A stretch of DNA of 13,598 bases from Firmicutes bacterium CAG:95 (GTDB lineage Bacteria; Bacillota; Clostridia; Lachnospirales; Lachnospiraceae): contig FR902901.1 of NCBI GenBank assembly GCA_000438155.1, forward strand, positions 1-13,598. Direction: 5' to 3'. This document shows, piece by piece, positions 1-4,863 of the stretch (positions are counted from its first letter, which is position 1; the number at the start of each line of letters is the position of its first letter). The translations under genes were made by a program, and so were the position numbers. The notes under the pieces were generated by a model, which had not been told where the DNA came from, ran no database searches, and saw only the letters and a list, made by a program, of their open reading frames with translations.

Positions 1-451
1 GCTCAGAAGAAGATCTCGAACCGGAGGAGACAGAAACCTTAGAAATCGCGCAGATGGCTAACCAAATCAAAAAAGATGCGGAAGTGACGGTGAAGTATAT
101 GAAACAATGGGAAAAGTTACAGAAGGTTTACCATGATGGACAGCGGGAACGCAGCATTGAAGATATTATGGAATTGTTAGAGGATTATGGAGTTATCCCG
201 GAAGAACTTCACAAAAAGATCCTAAGTGAGCAGGATCCGGATACCTTAAAGAAATGGCTCATGATGGACAGCGAGAAGGAAAATTTTCGACAAAGTCTGA
301 GGATATTATGGAACTACTAGAGGATTATGGAGATATTCCGGAAGAACTTCACAAAAAAATCCTAAGTGAGCAGGATCCGGATACCTTAAAGAAATGGCTG
401 AAACTTGCTGCGAAGGTTTCGAGTATGGATGAATTTGCTGCGAAAATGTAA
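1..451 (+). pseudogene. C-terminal remnant of Rpn-family nuclease/putative transposase, frame broken by partial duplication
   Basis: An open frame enters from the left edge (codons in register from position 3) and runs to a TAG at 318-320. It encodes an acidic, charged tail with a LEIAQMANQIKK stretch, then ELLEDYG.IPEELHKKIL and DPDTLKKWL. This pattern is familiar from the C-termini of the Rpn/PD-(D/E)XK 'putative transposase' family; the nuclease domain would lie outside the window. A second copy of the last ~43 codons follows in another frame (254-451) and ends with WLKLAAKVSSMDEFAAKM, which looks like the natural C-terminus. The repeat offset is not a multiple of three, so the first copy reads into the second out of frame and stops early. 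A one-base slip near 255-265 would rejoin the two. The family call is by resemblance only. The product is either altered at its end or inactive. Confidence 0.55.
133..399 (+). repeat. Imperfect tandem duplication in the Rpn-like tail
   Basis: The stretch from about 133 to 260 is repeated from about 261 to 399. The offset is 128 bp at the start (ATGATGGACAGCG at 133 and 261) and 140 bp later, because the second copy carries 12 extra bases. The copies also differ by several substitutions, so this is either an old duplication or recombination between two paralogues, not a fresh slippage event. Confidence 0.85.
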
Positions 452-484
452 TGAGATGGCAAATAAAGAATAGACAGAATGGGA

Positions 485-518
485 AAAGACGGTCAGGTAT
501 TTTTGCCTGACCGCCTTT
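485..518. terminator. Bidirectional rho-independent terminator between the Rpn-like tail and fliC
   Basis: A perfect 8-bp stem (CGGTCAGG 490-497 with CCTGACCG 506-513) extends past one mismatch by AAAG/CTTT. Read leftward it is followed by TCTTTTCCC, 56 bp past the fliC stop, so it most likely ends the csrA-fliC transcript. It can also serve the rightward gene that ends at 451. Confidence 0.75.
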
Positions 519-568
519 ACTTACAACTCAATTATGCAATTTTACTCATACAGTGTTGTTTATAGAAA

Positions 569-2128
569 TTACTGTAATAAGGAAAGTACACCCTGGTTGG
601 ACTGGTTAGCCTGAGCCAACATAGCCTGACCTGCCTGAGCCAAGATATTGTTGTTGGAGTACTTAACCATCTCTGTAGCCATATCAGTATCGCGGATCTG
701 GCTTTCTGCACTTGTGGTGTTCTCAACTACGTTGTCTAAGTTGCTGATTGTGTGCTCAAGTCTGTTCTGTACTGCACCGAGAGCAGAACGCTGGGTGGAT
801 ACCTTCTGAATGGATGCCTTGATGGTATCAATAGCGCTCAACGCATTCTTATCATCGGCTCCGTCCACCTTAATTCCCTTAATGCCAAGTGTAGTCGCAT
901 CCATAGCCGCAACATTCAGTCCGATCTGATTATTAGAGGTTGCATCAGCACCAACATGGAGTTTCAAACTCAGTGCACCCATGCCTGTTTCTGACTTACC
1001 AATGAATTTGCTGAGATCAGCATCCTCCTGCAGCGTATTTCCTTTTGTACCAACTACATCTCCGTTGGAATCATATAAGCCACCCTTATATACGACCTTA
1101 CCATCTGCGTTAGTCTCAAAATAGCTCTCCAGACCGTTGGCTGCGATTGCATTGCCATCCTTATCGTACAGGTTCGGCTCCGTAATCTTAAAATCAGTTC
1201 CTTCTACAGCTTCTGTTCCTAACACAACAGCTGTATAGTACTTTGTCACATTAGTCTTCTGATCAGCTGTCATTTCTGCATCTTTCTTAAAGGCTAAGGT
1301 GCCATCTGCATTATATAAATCTTTAGTTGCAACATTAATTGCTTCTTTAGCTGTTACATCATTTGCAGTATTTCCCGCTGCATTTTTTCCTGCGTTATCA
1401 GTAAATAGTTTAGATGTATCATCACCTACTTTTAAGATATCTCCACTTTTATATACCTCATGACCGTTTGCATCATATAAAGATGCAGTTAATCTTACGT
1501 GGGTATTATCTACAGAATCACCGGCTGTTGCTGCTGTATGAGTACCTTGCGTACTATATAACTTCTCACCTTTTTCAATCATAGACTTTGCAACTGATGC
1601 GGATATCGCACTGCCACATACATCATATAAATTAGCCAATGGAGCTCCGTCCATTTGGGTGATGGTAGCCTTAGTACCACTGTAGCTATATACAGACGAA
1701 GTCTTGGTATTGTCTCCCTTTAACAGATAAGTCTCGTTGAACTTGGTCGTCTCAGCTACACGGTCAATCTCTGTTACCAGCTGATCAATTTCATTCTGAA
1801 TATAAGTTCTGTCTGTTTCGGAGTTCGTTCCGTTGGAAGACTTAACAGCCAGCTCGTTCATTCTCTGAAGCATATCCTGAACTTCATTTAATGCACCTTC
1901 TGCAGTCTGTACTGCGGAAATACCATCCTGTGCATTCAGGGAAGCCTGTGTTAAGCCTCTGATCTGCTTTCTCATCTTCTCACTGATGGAAAGACCTGCT
2001 GCATCATCTGCTGCGCGGTTGATCTTATAACCGGAAGATAACTTCTCGGTGGACTTAGCCTGTGTCTTTGTGGTTAAGCCTAACATTCTGTTAGAGTTCA
2101 TTGCTGTTAAATTGTGTTGTACTACCAT
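569..2128 (-). CDS. fliC: Flagellin, major flagellar filament protein
   Basis: 519 aa. The flagellin is exported through the flagellar type III apparatus and polymerises as the filament. The N-terminal D0/D1 region (about 1-140, beginning MVVQHNLTAMNSNRMLG and including SSGYKINRAADDAAGLSISEKM) and the C-terminal D1/D0 region (about 430-519, SQIRDTDMATEMVKYSNNNILAQAG to LLQ) are fully conserved in type. Between them lies a variable domain of about 290 residues with at least five LYDxxG-type repeats (167, 217, 271, 320, 351). The stretch LQRMNELAVKSSNG (87-100) corresponds to the region recognised by TLR5 in other flagellins. ATG at 2128 is chosen because GGAGGT (2135-2140) sits 6 bases upstream; the frame stays open for 43 more codons, but these look like leader. 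One cysteine (C171), rare in flagellins, lies in the variable domain. It is the second gene after csrA, 150 bp downstream, and is followed by a terminator. Confidence 0.97.
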   Translation of the reverse strand: MVVQHNLTAMNSNRMLGLTTKTQAKSTEKLSSGYKINRAADDAAGLSISEKMRKQIRGLTQASLNAQDGISAVQTAEGALNEVQDMLQRMNELAVKSSNGTNSETDRTYIQNEIDQLVTEIDRVAETTKFNETYLLKGDNTKTSSVYSYSGTKATITQMDGAPLANLYDVCGSAISASVAKSMIEKGEKLYSTQGTHTAATAGDSVDNTHVRLTASLYDANGHEVYKSGDILKVGDDTSKLFTDNAGKNAAGNTANDVTAKEAINVATKDLYNADGTLAFKKDAEMTADQKTNVTKYYTAVVLGTEAVEGTDFKITEPNLYDKDGNAIAANGLESYFETNADGKVVYKGGLYDSNGDVVGTKGNTLQEDADLSKFIGKSETGMGALSLKLHVGADATSNNQIGLNVAAMDATTLGIKGIKVDGADDKNALSAIDTIKASIQKVSTQRSALGAVQNRLEHTISNLDNVVENTTSAESQIRDTDMATEMVKYSNNNILAQAGQAMLAQANQSNQGVLSLLQ

Positions 2129-2130
2129 AA

Positions 2131-2148
2131 TATTACCTCCTTGTAATA
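2131..2148 (-). promoter_or_regulatory. Shine-Dalgarno of fliC inside a CsrA-type hairpin
   Basis: On the transcript the ribosome binding site sits in the loop of a small perfect hairpin, UAUUAC-AAGGAG-GUAAUA (6-bp stem, 6-base loop). ACAAGGAGGU closely resembles the CsrA consensus (ACARGGAUGU), and a GGA in a hairpin loop is the preferred CsrA target. CsrA bound here would block ribosome entry, as reported for hag in Bacillus subtilis. The structure is seen; the regulation is inferred. Confidence 0.7.
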
Positions 2149-2152
2149 CTGG

Positions 2153-2168
2153 CACAAATCCATTTGTG
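2153..2168 (-). promoter_or_regulatory. Upstream CsrA-type hairpin in the fliC leader
   Basis: CACAAA-UGGA-UUUGUG forms a perfect 6-bp stem with GGA in a four-base loop. Its GGA lies 21 bases upstream of the GGA in the Shine-Dalgarno hairpin, a distance that one CsrA dimer can bridge. The two-site layout mirrors the hag leader of Bacillus. Confidence 0.6.
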
Positions 2169-2278
2169 TCAGTTGCTTTGTAAATAGTTTCTTTTTGTTG
2201 CTTTATAGTAACCGGAAACCCGAACTTCAAAGACGGGCCCTGACTTGTGATATTCAAAGCTTCCGGCTATTACCGATG

Positions 2279-2554
2279 TTATTGTTCCAGATTGCCGCGA
2301 GCAATTACGACGTTAGACTTTTTCTTCTTTAAATACCTGGGATCCGTTTCGGGTTCTGCATAGTATTTAGGAAGAGCTGCCTTTTCTTCCGGATCGGTGA
2401 TCTGCTTCTCCAACATGGAGCTTCGTACAATGTTGACATCCTTTGGAGCATCCACCATGATCCGCAGATGATTCTTCGTTCCTCCGAGGAATACAACCTT
2501 GATGTTGTCACCAATCATCAGATATTCTTCCGTACTTACCGTTAGTCTTAACAT
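2279..2554 (-). CDS. csrA: CsrA-family carbon storage/motility regulator, divergent
   Basis: 91 aa. CsrA is a small dimeric RNA-binding protein that binds GGA hairpins in mRNA leaders and, in Firmicutes, represses flagellin translation and is antagonised by FliW. The match is MLRLTVSTEEYLMIGDNIKVVFL...LRIMVDAPKDVNIVRS, aligning without gaps to family members over residues 1-50. The key R44 is kept, but the usual basic residues at 6 and 7 are V and S, and the HREEIY-type motif is VRSSML. A C-terminal extension of about 40 residues with a KKKK run (about 77-80) makes it longer than the common 61-75 aa. ATG at 2554 has AGGAGG (2560-2565) 5 bases upstream; the frame extends 30 codons further, into the leader and the 2601-2629 repeat. 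It is cotranscribed with fliC, and no fliW is seen here. Confidence 0.88.
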   Translation of the reverse strand: MLRLTVSTEEYLMIGDNIKVVFLGGTKNHLRIMVDAPKDVNIVRSSMLEKQITDPEEKAALPKYYAEPETDPRYLKKKKSNVVIARGNLEQ

Positions 2555-2559
2555 AGAAA

Positions 2560-2587
2560 CCTCCTGTCTCCTTCGAGCCTCCTGGCT
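2560..2587 (-). promoter_or_regulatory. csrA leader with three GGA motifs, one in a hairpin loop
   Basis: Reading toward csrA, AGCC-AGGA-GGCT (2587-2576) forms a small hairpin with GGA in the loop. A second GGA is at 2571-2569, and a third lies within the Shine-Dalgarno ACAGGAGG (2564-2562). The first and third GGA are 18 bases apart, a favourable spacing for bridging by one CsrA dimer. This suggests that CsrA represses its own translation. The four-base-pair stem is short, so the structure is tentative. Confidence 0.5.
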
Positions 2588-2600
2588 GTTGTTATTCCTA

Positions 2601-2629
2601 ATGCAACACTTTGTAATAAAGTGTTGCAT
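2601..2629. repeat. Left 29-bp terminal inverted repeat, itself palindromic
   Basis: ATGCAACACTTT, a five-base centre GTAAT, then the exact reverse complement of the first arm (12-bp perfect palindrome). The right-end repeat in reverse complement matches it at 28 of 29 positions, including the asymmetric centre, which establishes the inverted orientation. It directly abuts cloverleaf element L. Confidence 0.9.
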
Positions 2630-2806
2630 TCCTGAACCATGCAAAAAGAGAACTTCAACCAGCCGATGGGAGCTGGCTCACATGAGGCTGGTTGAAGTTC
2701 TCTTTTTATAGGGCGAAGCCCTCAATGAAATAAGCTGCCGGCCAAATATCAACCGTATAGGTATGAAGTGGCAAACGGCAGCTTATGAATTGCCATGGTT
2801 CAGGAA
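2630..2806. ncRNA. Cloverleaf-like structured element, copy L
   Basis: An outer stem (2630-2641 with 2794-2805, 12 bp perfect; 13 bp if base 2629 of the adjoining repeat pairs with 2806) encloses three arms. Arm 1 is a 22-bp perfect stem (2643-2664 with 2686-2707) whose apex carries GGGAGCTGGCTCAC. Arm 2 is GGGC-GAA-GCCC (2711-2721). Arm 3 is an 11-bp stem (2730-2740 with 2776-2786) extended past AAA by GCCA/TGGC. Copy R has the same plan with different stem sequences. It may be a structured RNA on either strand or a folded single-strand DNA substrate. No known family could be assigned by eye, and transcription is not shown. Confidence 0.6.
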
Positions 2807-2837
2807 TTGTGCAGCACTACAAGAAATCTCTAACAAT

Positions 2838-3169
2838 GATTTCAGAATTTTATTGCCCGATATTTTCCTGTTTTGGACTTTTCCTGACTTGATTTGTCCA
2901 TTTATGTCCAAAAATCCAGCTGCTTTCAGGAGTTCACTGCCTGACAGCTTCCTGTTTTGGACTTTTCCTGGCTTAATTATCCATTTATGTCCAAAAAGCC
3001 AGCTGCTTTCAGGAGTTCACTGCCTGATCGCTTCCTATTTTGGACTTTTCCAGGCTTAATTATCCATTTATATCCAAAAAACCAGTTACTTTCCGTGGTT
3101 CACTGCCTGACAGCTTCCTATTTTGGACTTTTCCTGGCTTAATCGTCCATTTATGTCCAAAAAGCCGGC
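2838..3169 (+). repeat. 83-bp tandem repeat array upstream of the recombinase
   Basis: Units start at 2867 (84 bp), 2951 (83 bp), 3034 (83 bp) and 3117 (truncated near 3169), with a degenerate partial unit at 2838-2866. Each holds TTTTGGAC and GTCCAAAA about 26 bases apart (the third has ATCC), and most also contain TCAGG-N9-CCTGA. The paired arms make these plausible binding sites for the adjacent recombinase. The open frames through this array (FLFWTFPGLI-like peptides) are by-products of the repeat. Confidence 0.9.
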
Positions 3170-3176
3170 GTATAAT
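3148..3176 (+). promoter_or_regulatory. Promoter of the recombinase gene within the last repeat
   Basis: A perfect TATAAT at 3171-3176 lies directly after the truncated last 83-bp unit, about 30 bp before the recombinase start. The -35 region (3148-3153, CATTTA, 17-bp spacing) is weak and lies inside the repeat, between its TTTTGGAC and GTCCAAAA arms. A protein binding those arms would compete with RNA polymerase, which suggests autoregulation. Confidence 0.5.
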
Positions 3177-3206
3177 GTACGGAGAGAACAGGAGAAGGGA
3201 GTCCAT

Positions 3207-3782
3207 ATGAGCAAAACACAGCCTATCAGGTCAACAACACAATTGAATCAGTTTAAAAAGTATTATCAGGAAATTATTCCGGAGAAACGTAATTATGCGC
3301 TGATTATTCTGGGATTAAATACGGCACTTCGTATTTCAGATATTCTGCAGCTGCGGGTATCCGATGTCTGGGATTGGCAAAAGCAAAGCTTCAAGAGGCA
3401 TCTTGAAGTAATGGAAAGCAAGACCGGCAAACAGACATCCATCTACATAAATAAAGAGGTAAGGCAGGCTTTACTCCAGTGCCTGCTGAATCAAAGAGCT
3501 GCAGACGAGTTTATTTTTGCAAGCTATAAATATAAAAATATGCCATTGAGCCGGTACCAGGCGTACCGGATTGTAAAGCAGGCTGCCGTTTATGCAGGGA
3601 TGCCGGAGCATATCAGCTGTCACTCCCTGCGAAAAACATTTGGTTATCATGCATGGAAGCAAAGTGTACCTCCGGCAATGCTGATGGATATTTACAATCA
3701 TTCCTCCTACCAGATCACCAGACGGTATCTTGGAATTGATCAGGATGATAAGGATCAAGTATTTGAAAAAATCAGGCTATAG
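3207..3782 (+). CDS. Minimal tyrosine recombinase (FimB/FimE-sized)
   Basis: 191 aa. A site-specific recombinase that cleaves and rejoins DNA through a tyrosine-3'-phosphate. The whole protein is the catalytic domain: R42 in TALRISDIL, a beta-hairpin lysine (K72 or K75 in SKTGK), H139-S-L-R142, H165 in NHSS and nucleophile Y174 in RRYLGI. It lacks the N-terminal core-binding domain of XerC/D and phage integrases, and its size and spacing resemble FimB/FimE, which invert the fim promoter of E. coli. ATG at 3207 is chosen for the GGAG/AAGGGAG stretch 6-15 bases upstream; the open frame runs 28 codons further into the repeat array, but those residues look like repeat translation. It is flanked by the two cloverleaf elements and lies inside the inverted repeats, so it probably acts on this segment. 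It could also be the sole gene of a small mobile element. All catalytic residues are present. Confidence 0.9.
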   Translation: MSKTQPIRSTTQLNQFKKYYQEIIPEKRNYALIILGLNTALRISDILQLRVSDVWDWQKQSFKRHLEVMESKTGKQTSIYINKEVRQALLQCLLNQRAADEFIFASYKYKNMPLSRYQAYRIVKQAAVYAGMPEHISCHSLRKTFGYHAWKQSVPPAMLMDIYNHSSYQITRRYLGIDQDDKDQVFEKIRL

Positions 3783-3799
3783 CAGGAAGAATTTGCCGT

Positions 3800-3985
3800 T
3801 AACAGTTCAGCCATGCAGAAATGATTGTGCAAGATGACCGTGGGAGCTTGCTCACTAAGGGCAGCTTATATAATCATTTCTATAGGGCGGACGCCCGACA
3901 TGAAATAAGTTGCCGGAAAACACGTATATTTGTTAGCCAATATGTATAATCCGGCAACTTATGAATGGCCATGGCTGAATTGTTA
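3800..3985. ncRNA. Cloverleaf-like structured element, copy R
   Basis: It has the same plan as copy L. The outer stem is 3800-3815 with 3970-3985 (16 bp, one G-T). Arm 1 is 3817-3826 with 3872-3881, carrying GGGAGCTTGCTCAC at its apex. Arm 2 is GGGC-GGAC-GCCC (3885-3896). Arm 3 is 3905-3917 with 3950-3962 (13 bp perfect). Conserved bases between copies lie in the arm 1 apex, TATAGGGCG, and ATGAAATAAG-TGCCGG. The outer stem and arm 1 differ in sequence yet pair fully, which argues for selection on structure. It begins 18 bp after the recombinase stop, in the same orientation as copy L. Confidence 0.6.
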
Positions 3986-3996
3986 CATTTGCCGAA

Positions 3997-4104
3997 GCAA
4001 CTTCAGCTTTTGGGATAGAATTCACGGAATTTACTTTGACAATTGAGAAAGTCACTTCAGCCTTGAGGATAGAATTTCCGGAATTTACTTTGGCAATTGA
4101 GTGT
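3997..4104 (+). repeat. Two 54-bp direct repeats right of cloverleaf R
   Basis: Units 3997-4050 and 4051-4104 share CACTTCAGC-like starts, GGATAGAATT, CGGAATTTACTTTG and CAATTGAG, with a constant 54-bp offset. Their sequence differs from the 83-bp array. They may be a second set of recombinase or accessory-factor sites at the other side of the segment. Confidence 0.85.
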
Positions 4105-4153
4105 GGCGAAAAAAAATTAAAAAAGTTTATTTAAAAAATTTTATTTCATGGGT

Positions 4154-4179
4154 TAAGTAATTTCTGAGTATGTCGATAA
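4154..4179 (+). promoter_or_regulatory. Sigma28-like (flagellar) promoter pointing out of the right end
   Basis: TAAG (4154-4157), a 14-base spacer, then GTCGATAA (4172-4179). The Firmicute flagellar consensus is TAAA, about 15 bases, GCCGATAA/T, so there is one mismatch in each box. It lies 18 bp inside the right inverted repeat and reads rightward, away from csrA. If the segment were inverted it would read toward csrA-fliC. No equally good match was found on the other strand upstream of csrA. Confidence 0.5.
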
Positions 4180-4192
4180 TATAAGTGTACAG

Positions 4193-4230
4193 AAAAATGC
4201 AACACTTTATTACAAAATGTTGCATTTTTC
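4193..4230 (+). terminator. Right 29-bp terminal inverted repeat acting as a terminator-like hairpin
   Basis: The repeat itself is 4197-4225: ATGCAACACTTT, centre ATTAC, AAAATGTTGCAT, pairing at 11 of 12 positions. It is preceded by AAAAA and followed by TTTTTCTT, so rightward transcription from the sigma28-like promoter would meet a rho-independent terminator within about 40 bases. The left copy lacks this T-run in its flank (TAGGAATAAC when read toward csrA). The terminator property therefore depends on the flanking DNA outside the segment. Confidence 0.6.
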
Positions 4231-4269
4231 TTATAATTACACCTGCGTCCAACAGTATATTTAATATTT

Positions 4270-4300
4270 TAATGTCATAATGTCTTAATGTCTTATTGCT
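4270..4300 (+). repeat. 8-bp tandem repeat, about four units
   Basis: TAATGTCA, TAATGTCT, TAATGTCT and a degenerate TATTGCT follow at a strict 8-bp period. No function is assigned. Confidence 0.85.
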
Positions 4301-4363
4301 TCAAATTCTCTATCTTTACAATCATGCCAAGTCCATATGGATCCTTTCCTATGAGCTTAATGC

Positions 4364-4433
4364 TTCCTGTATTATATATTCTGTATTAGGCTTCCTATAT
4401 TATGTTCTCTGTATTATCTTTTCTGTATTATCT
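4364..4433 (+). repeat. 14-bp tandem repeat, five units
   Basis: CTGTATTAT-type units recur with TGTATTA at 4368, 4382, 4410 and 4424 and TATATTA at 4396, an exact 14-bp period. It is a candidate variable-number repeat in the intergenic region. Confidence 0.85.
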
Positions 4434-4651
4434 CTTCCATTTATTTCCCTACTATTGAACCGCACGTATAATACTTTATAGGTATTGTATCAATGTCATT
4501 ATATGTATTTCACATTATAGGTCACATATGTTAAAGTAAAATCATCAAAAGGAAGTCAGGCCGGACCACTTAAAAGGCTTTTCCGCCAAACAGGAAAAGT
4601 ACCCGGGTAAGTTGTAACAGAATTGTTTGCAGAAAGGTTAAGGTGACTGTT

Positions 4652-4723
4652 ATGAAGAAAATTTTAGATAGAATCAATGAGTTTTGCAGAGAATATTACA
4701 TGAGCTTTGCAGAAAGAATTTAG
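4652..4723 (+). CDS. Candidate 23-aa small protein
   Basis: The frame starts MKKILDRINEF and ends SFAERI. AGGTG (4641-4645) lies 6 bases before the ATG, a good Shine-Dalgarno placement in otherwise non-coding DNA. The peptide alternates charged and hydrophobic/aromatic residues, so it could form an amphipathic helix; it has no signal peptide or membrane segment. A strong hairpin follows 43 bp after the stop. No relative is recognised. It could be a chance frame, and conservation in related genomes would decide. Confidence 0.35.
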   Translation: MKKILDRINEFCREYYMSFAERI

Positions 4724-4764
4724 TTTCGTTTTCTAAATTACGCGAATTCATATTTACTTAATAT

Positions 4765-4802
4765 AAGGGCTGCAGCATGAATGATCCCATGCTGCAGCCC
4801 TT
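4765..4802. terminator. Strong GC-rich hairpin, likely bidirectional terminator
   Basis: GGGCTGCAGCATG (4767-4779) pairs perfectly with 4788-4800, extended by AA/TT, with an 8-base loop. Rightward it is followed by TTCTCCCATTCTTATTT, leftward by TTATATTAAG. It lies 62 bp beyond the stop of the leftward membrane glycosyltransferase and 43 bp beyond the small frame, so it can end both transcripts. Confidence 0.7.
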
Positions 4803-4863
4803 CTCCCATTCTTATTTCATTCCTGAACAGCTTTAGATTTTCCTGTCATTCCATCCGTTCCTT

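Larger units (their letters stand above)
2601..4225. mobile_element. Recombinase segment bounded by 29-bp inverted repeats; candidate invertible DNA switch
   Basis: A 1,625-bp segment has matching ends (2601-2629 and 4197-4225, inverted, 28 of 29 identical). It contains, left to right: cloverleaf element L, an 83-bp repeat array, the recombinase promoter and gene, cloverleaf element R, two 54-bp repeats and a sigma28-like promoter pointing out of the right end. There is no DDE transposase and no obvious target duplication outside the ends. It lies between the csrA start and its expected upstream promoter. A small FimB-like recombinase inside inverted ends with an outward flagellar-type promoter suggests inversion rather than transposition. 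Recombination at these ends is inferred, not shown. Confidence 0.5.
4226..4651. other. AT-rich intergenic region, no confident gene
   Basis: This stretch follows the recombinase segment. It holds short tandem repeats and T-rich DNA that opens a 61-codon frame (4296-4481) of low-complexity sequence and no start signal, which is not accepted as a gene. TATAAT occurs at 4232-4237, with ATTACA 17 bases upstream inside the right repeat, and again at 4467-4472 with a poor -35; either could be a rightward promoter for the small frame at 4652. A CTTTTCC/GGAAAAG hairpin lies at about 4578-4599. Confidence 0.5.

Noticed and set aside
2129..2257. Flagellin start 43 codons upstream
   Set aside because: The conserved flagellin N-terminus starts at 2128 with a strong ribosome binding site; the extension is leader with CsrA hairpins.
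2708..2736. Leftward promoter TTATTT-N17-TATAAA within cloverleaf L
   Set aside because: The -10 is good, but the -35 is poor and both fall in conserved structural arms; too weak to list as the csrA promoter, though it is an alternative to the inversion model.
2763..3142. Open frames encoding FLFWTFPGLI-like repeats
   Set aside because: They are translations of the 83-bp DNA repeat, appear in overlapping frames, and lack start signals.
2838..3169. CRISPR array
   Set aside because: The 83-bp units are contiguous and much longer than CRISPR repeats, with no unique spacers and no cas genes.
2630..3985. Integron gene cassette flanked by attC sites
   Set aside because: Structure-conserved elements flanking the gene are suggestive, but no paired RYYYAAC/GTTRRRY core sites were found, and the recombinase lacks the N-terminal domain of IntI.
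2601..4225. Classical insertion sequence
   Set aside because: No DDE, HUH or serine transposase and no clear target-site duplication outside the ends. The recombinase could still move it, so mobility is not excluded.
4296..4481. 61-codon frame
   Set aside because: Built on AT-rich tandem repeats, low complexity, no ribosome binding site.
4545..4640. Riboswitch upstream of the small frame
   Set aside because: A CTTTTCC/GGAAAAG hairpin and GC patches are present, but no match to the conserved cores of the common riboswitches I could compare by eye.
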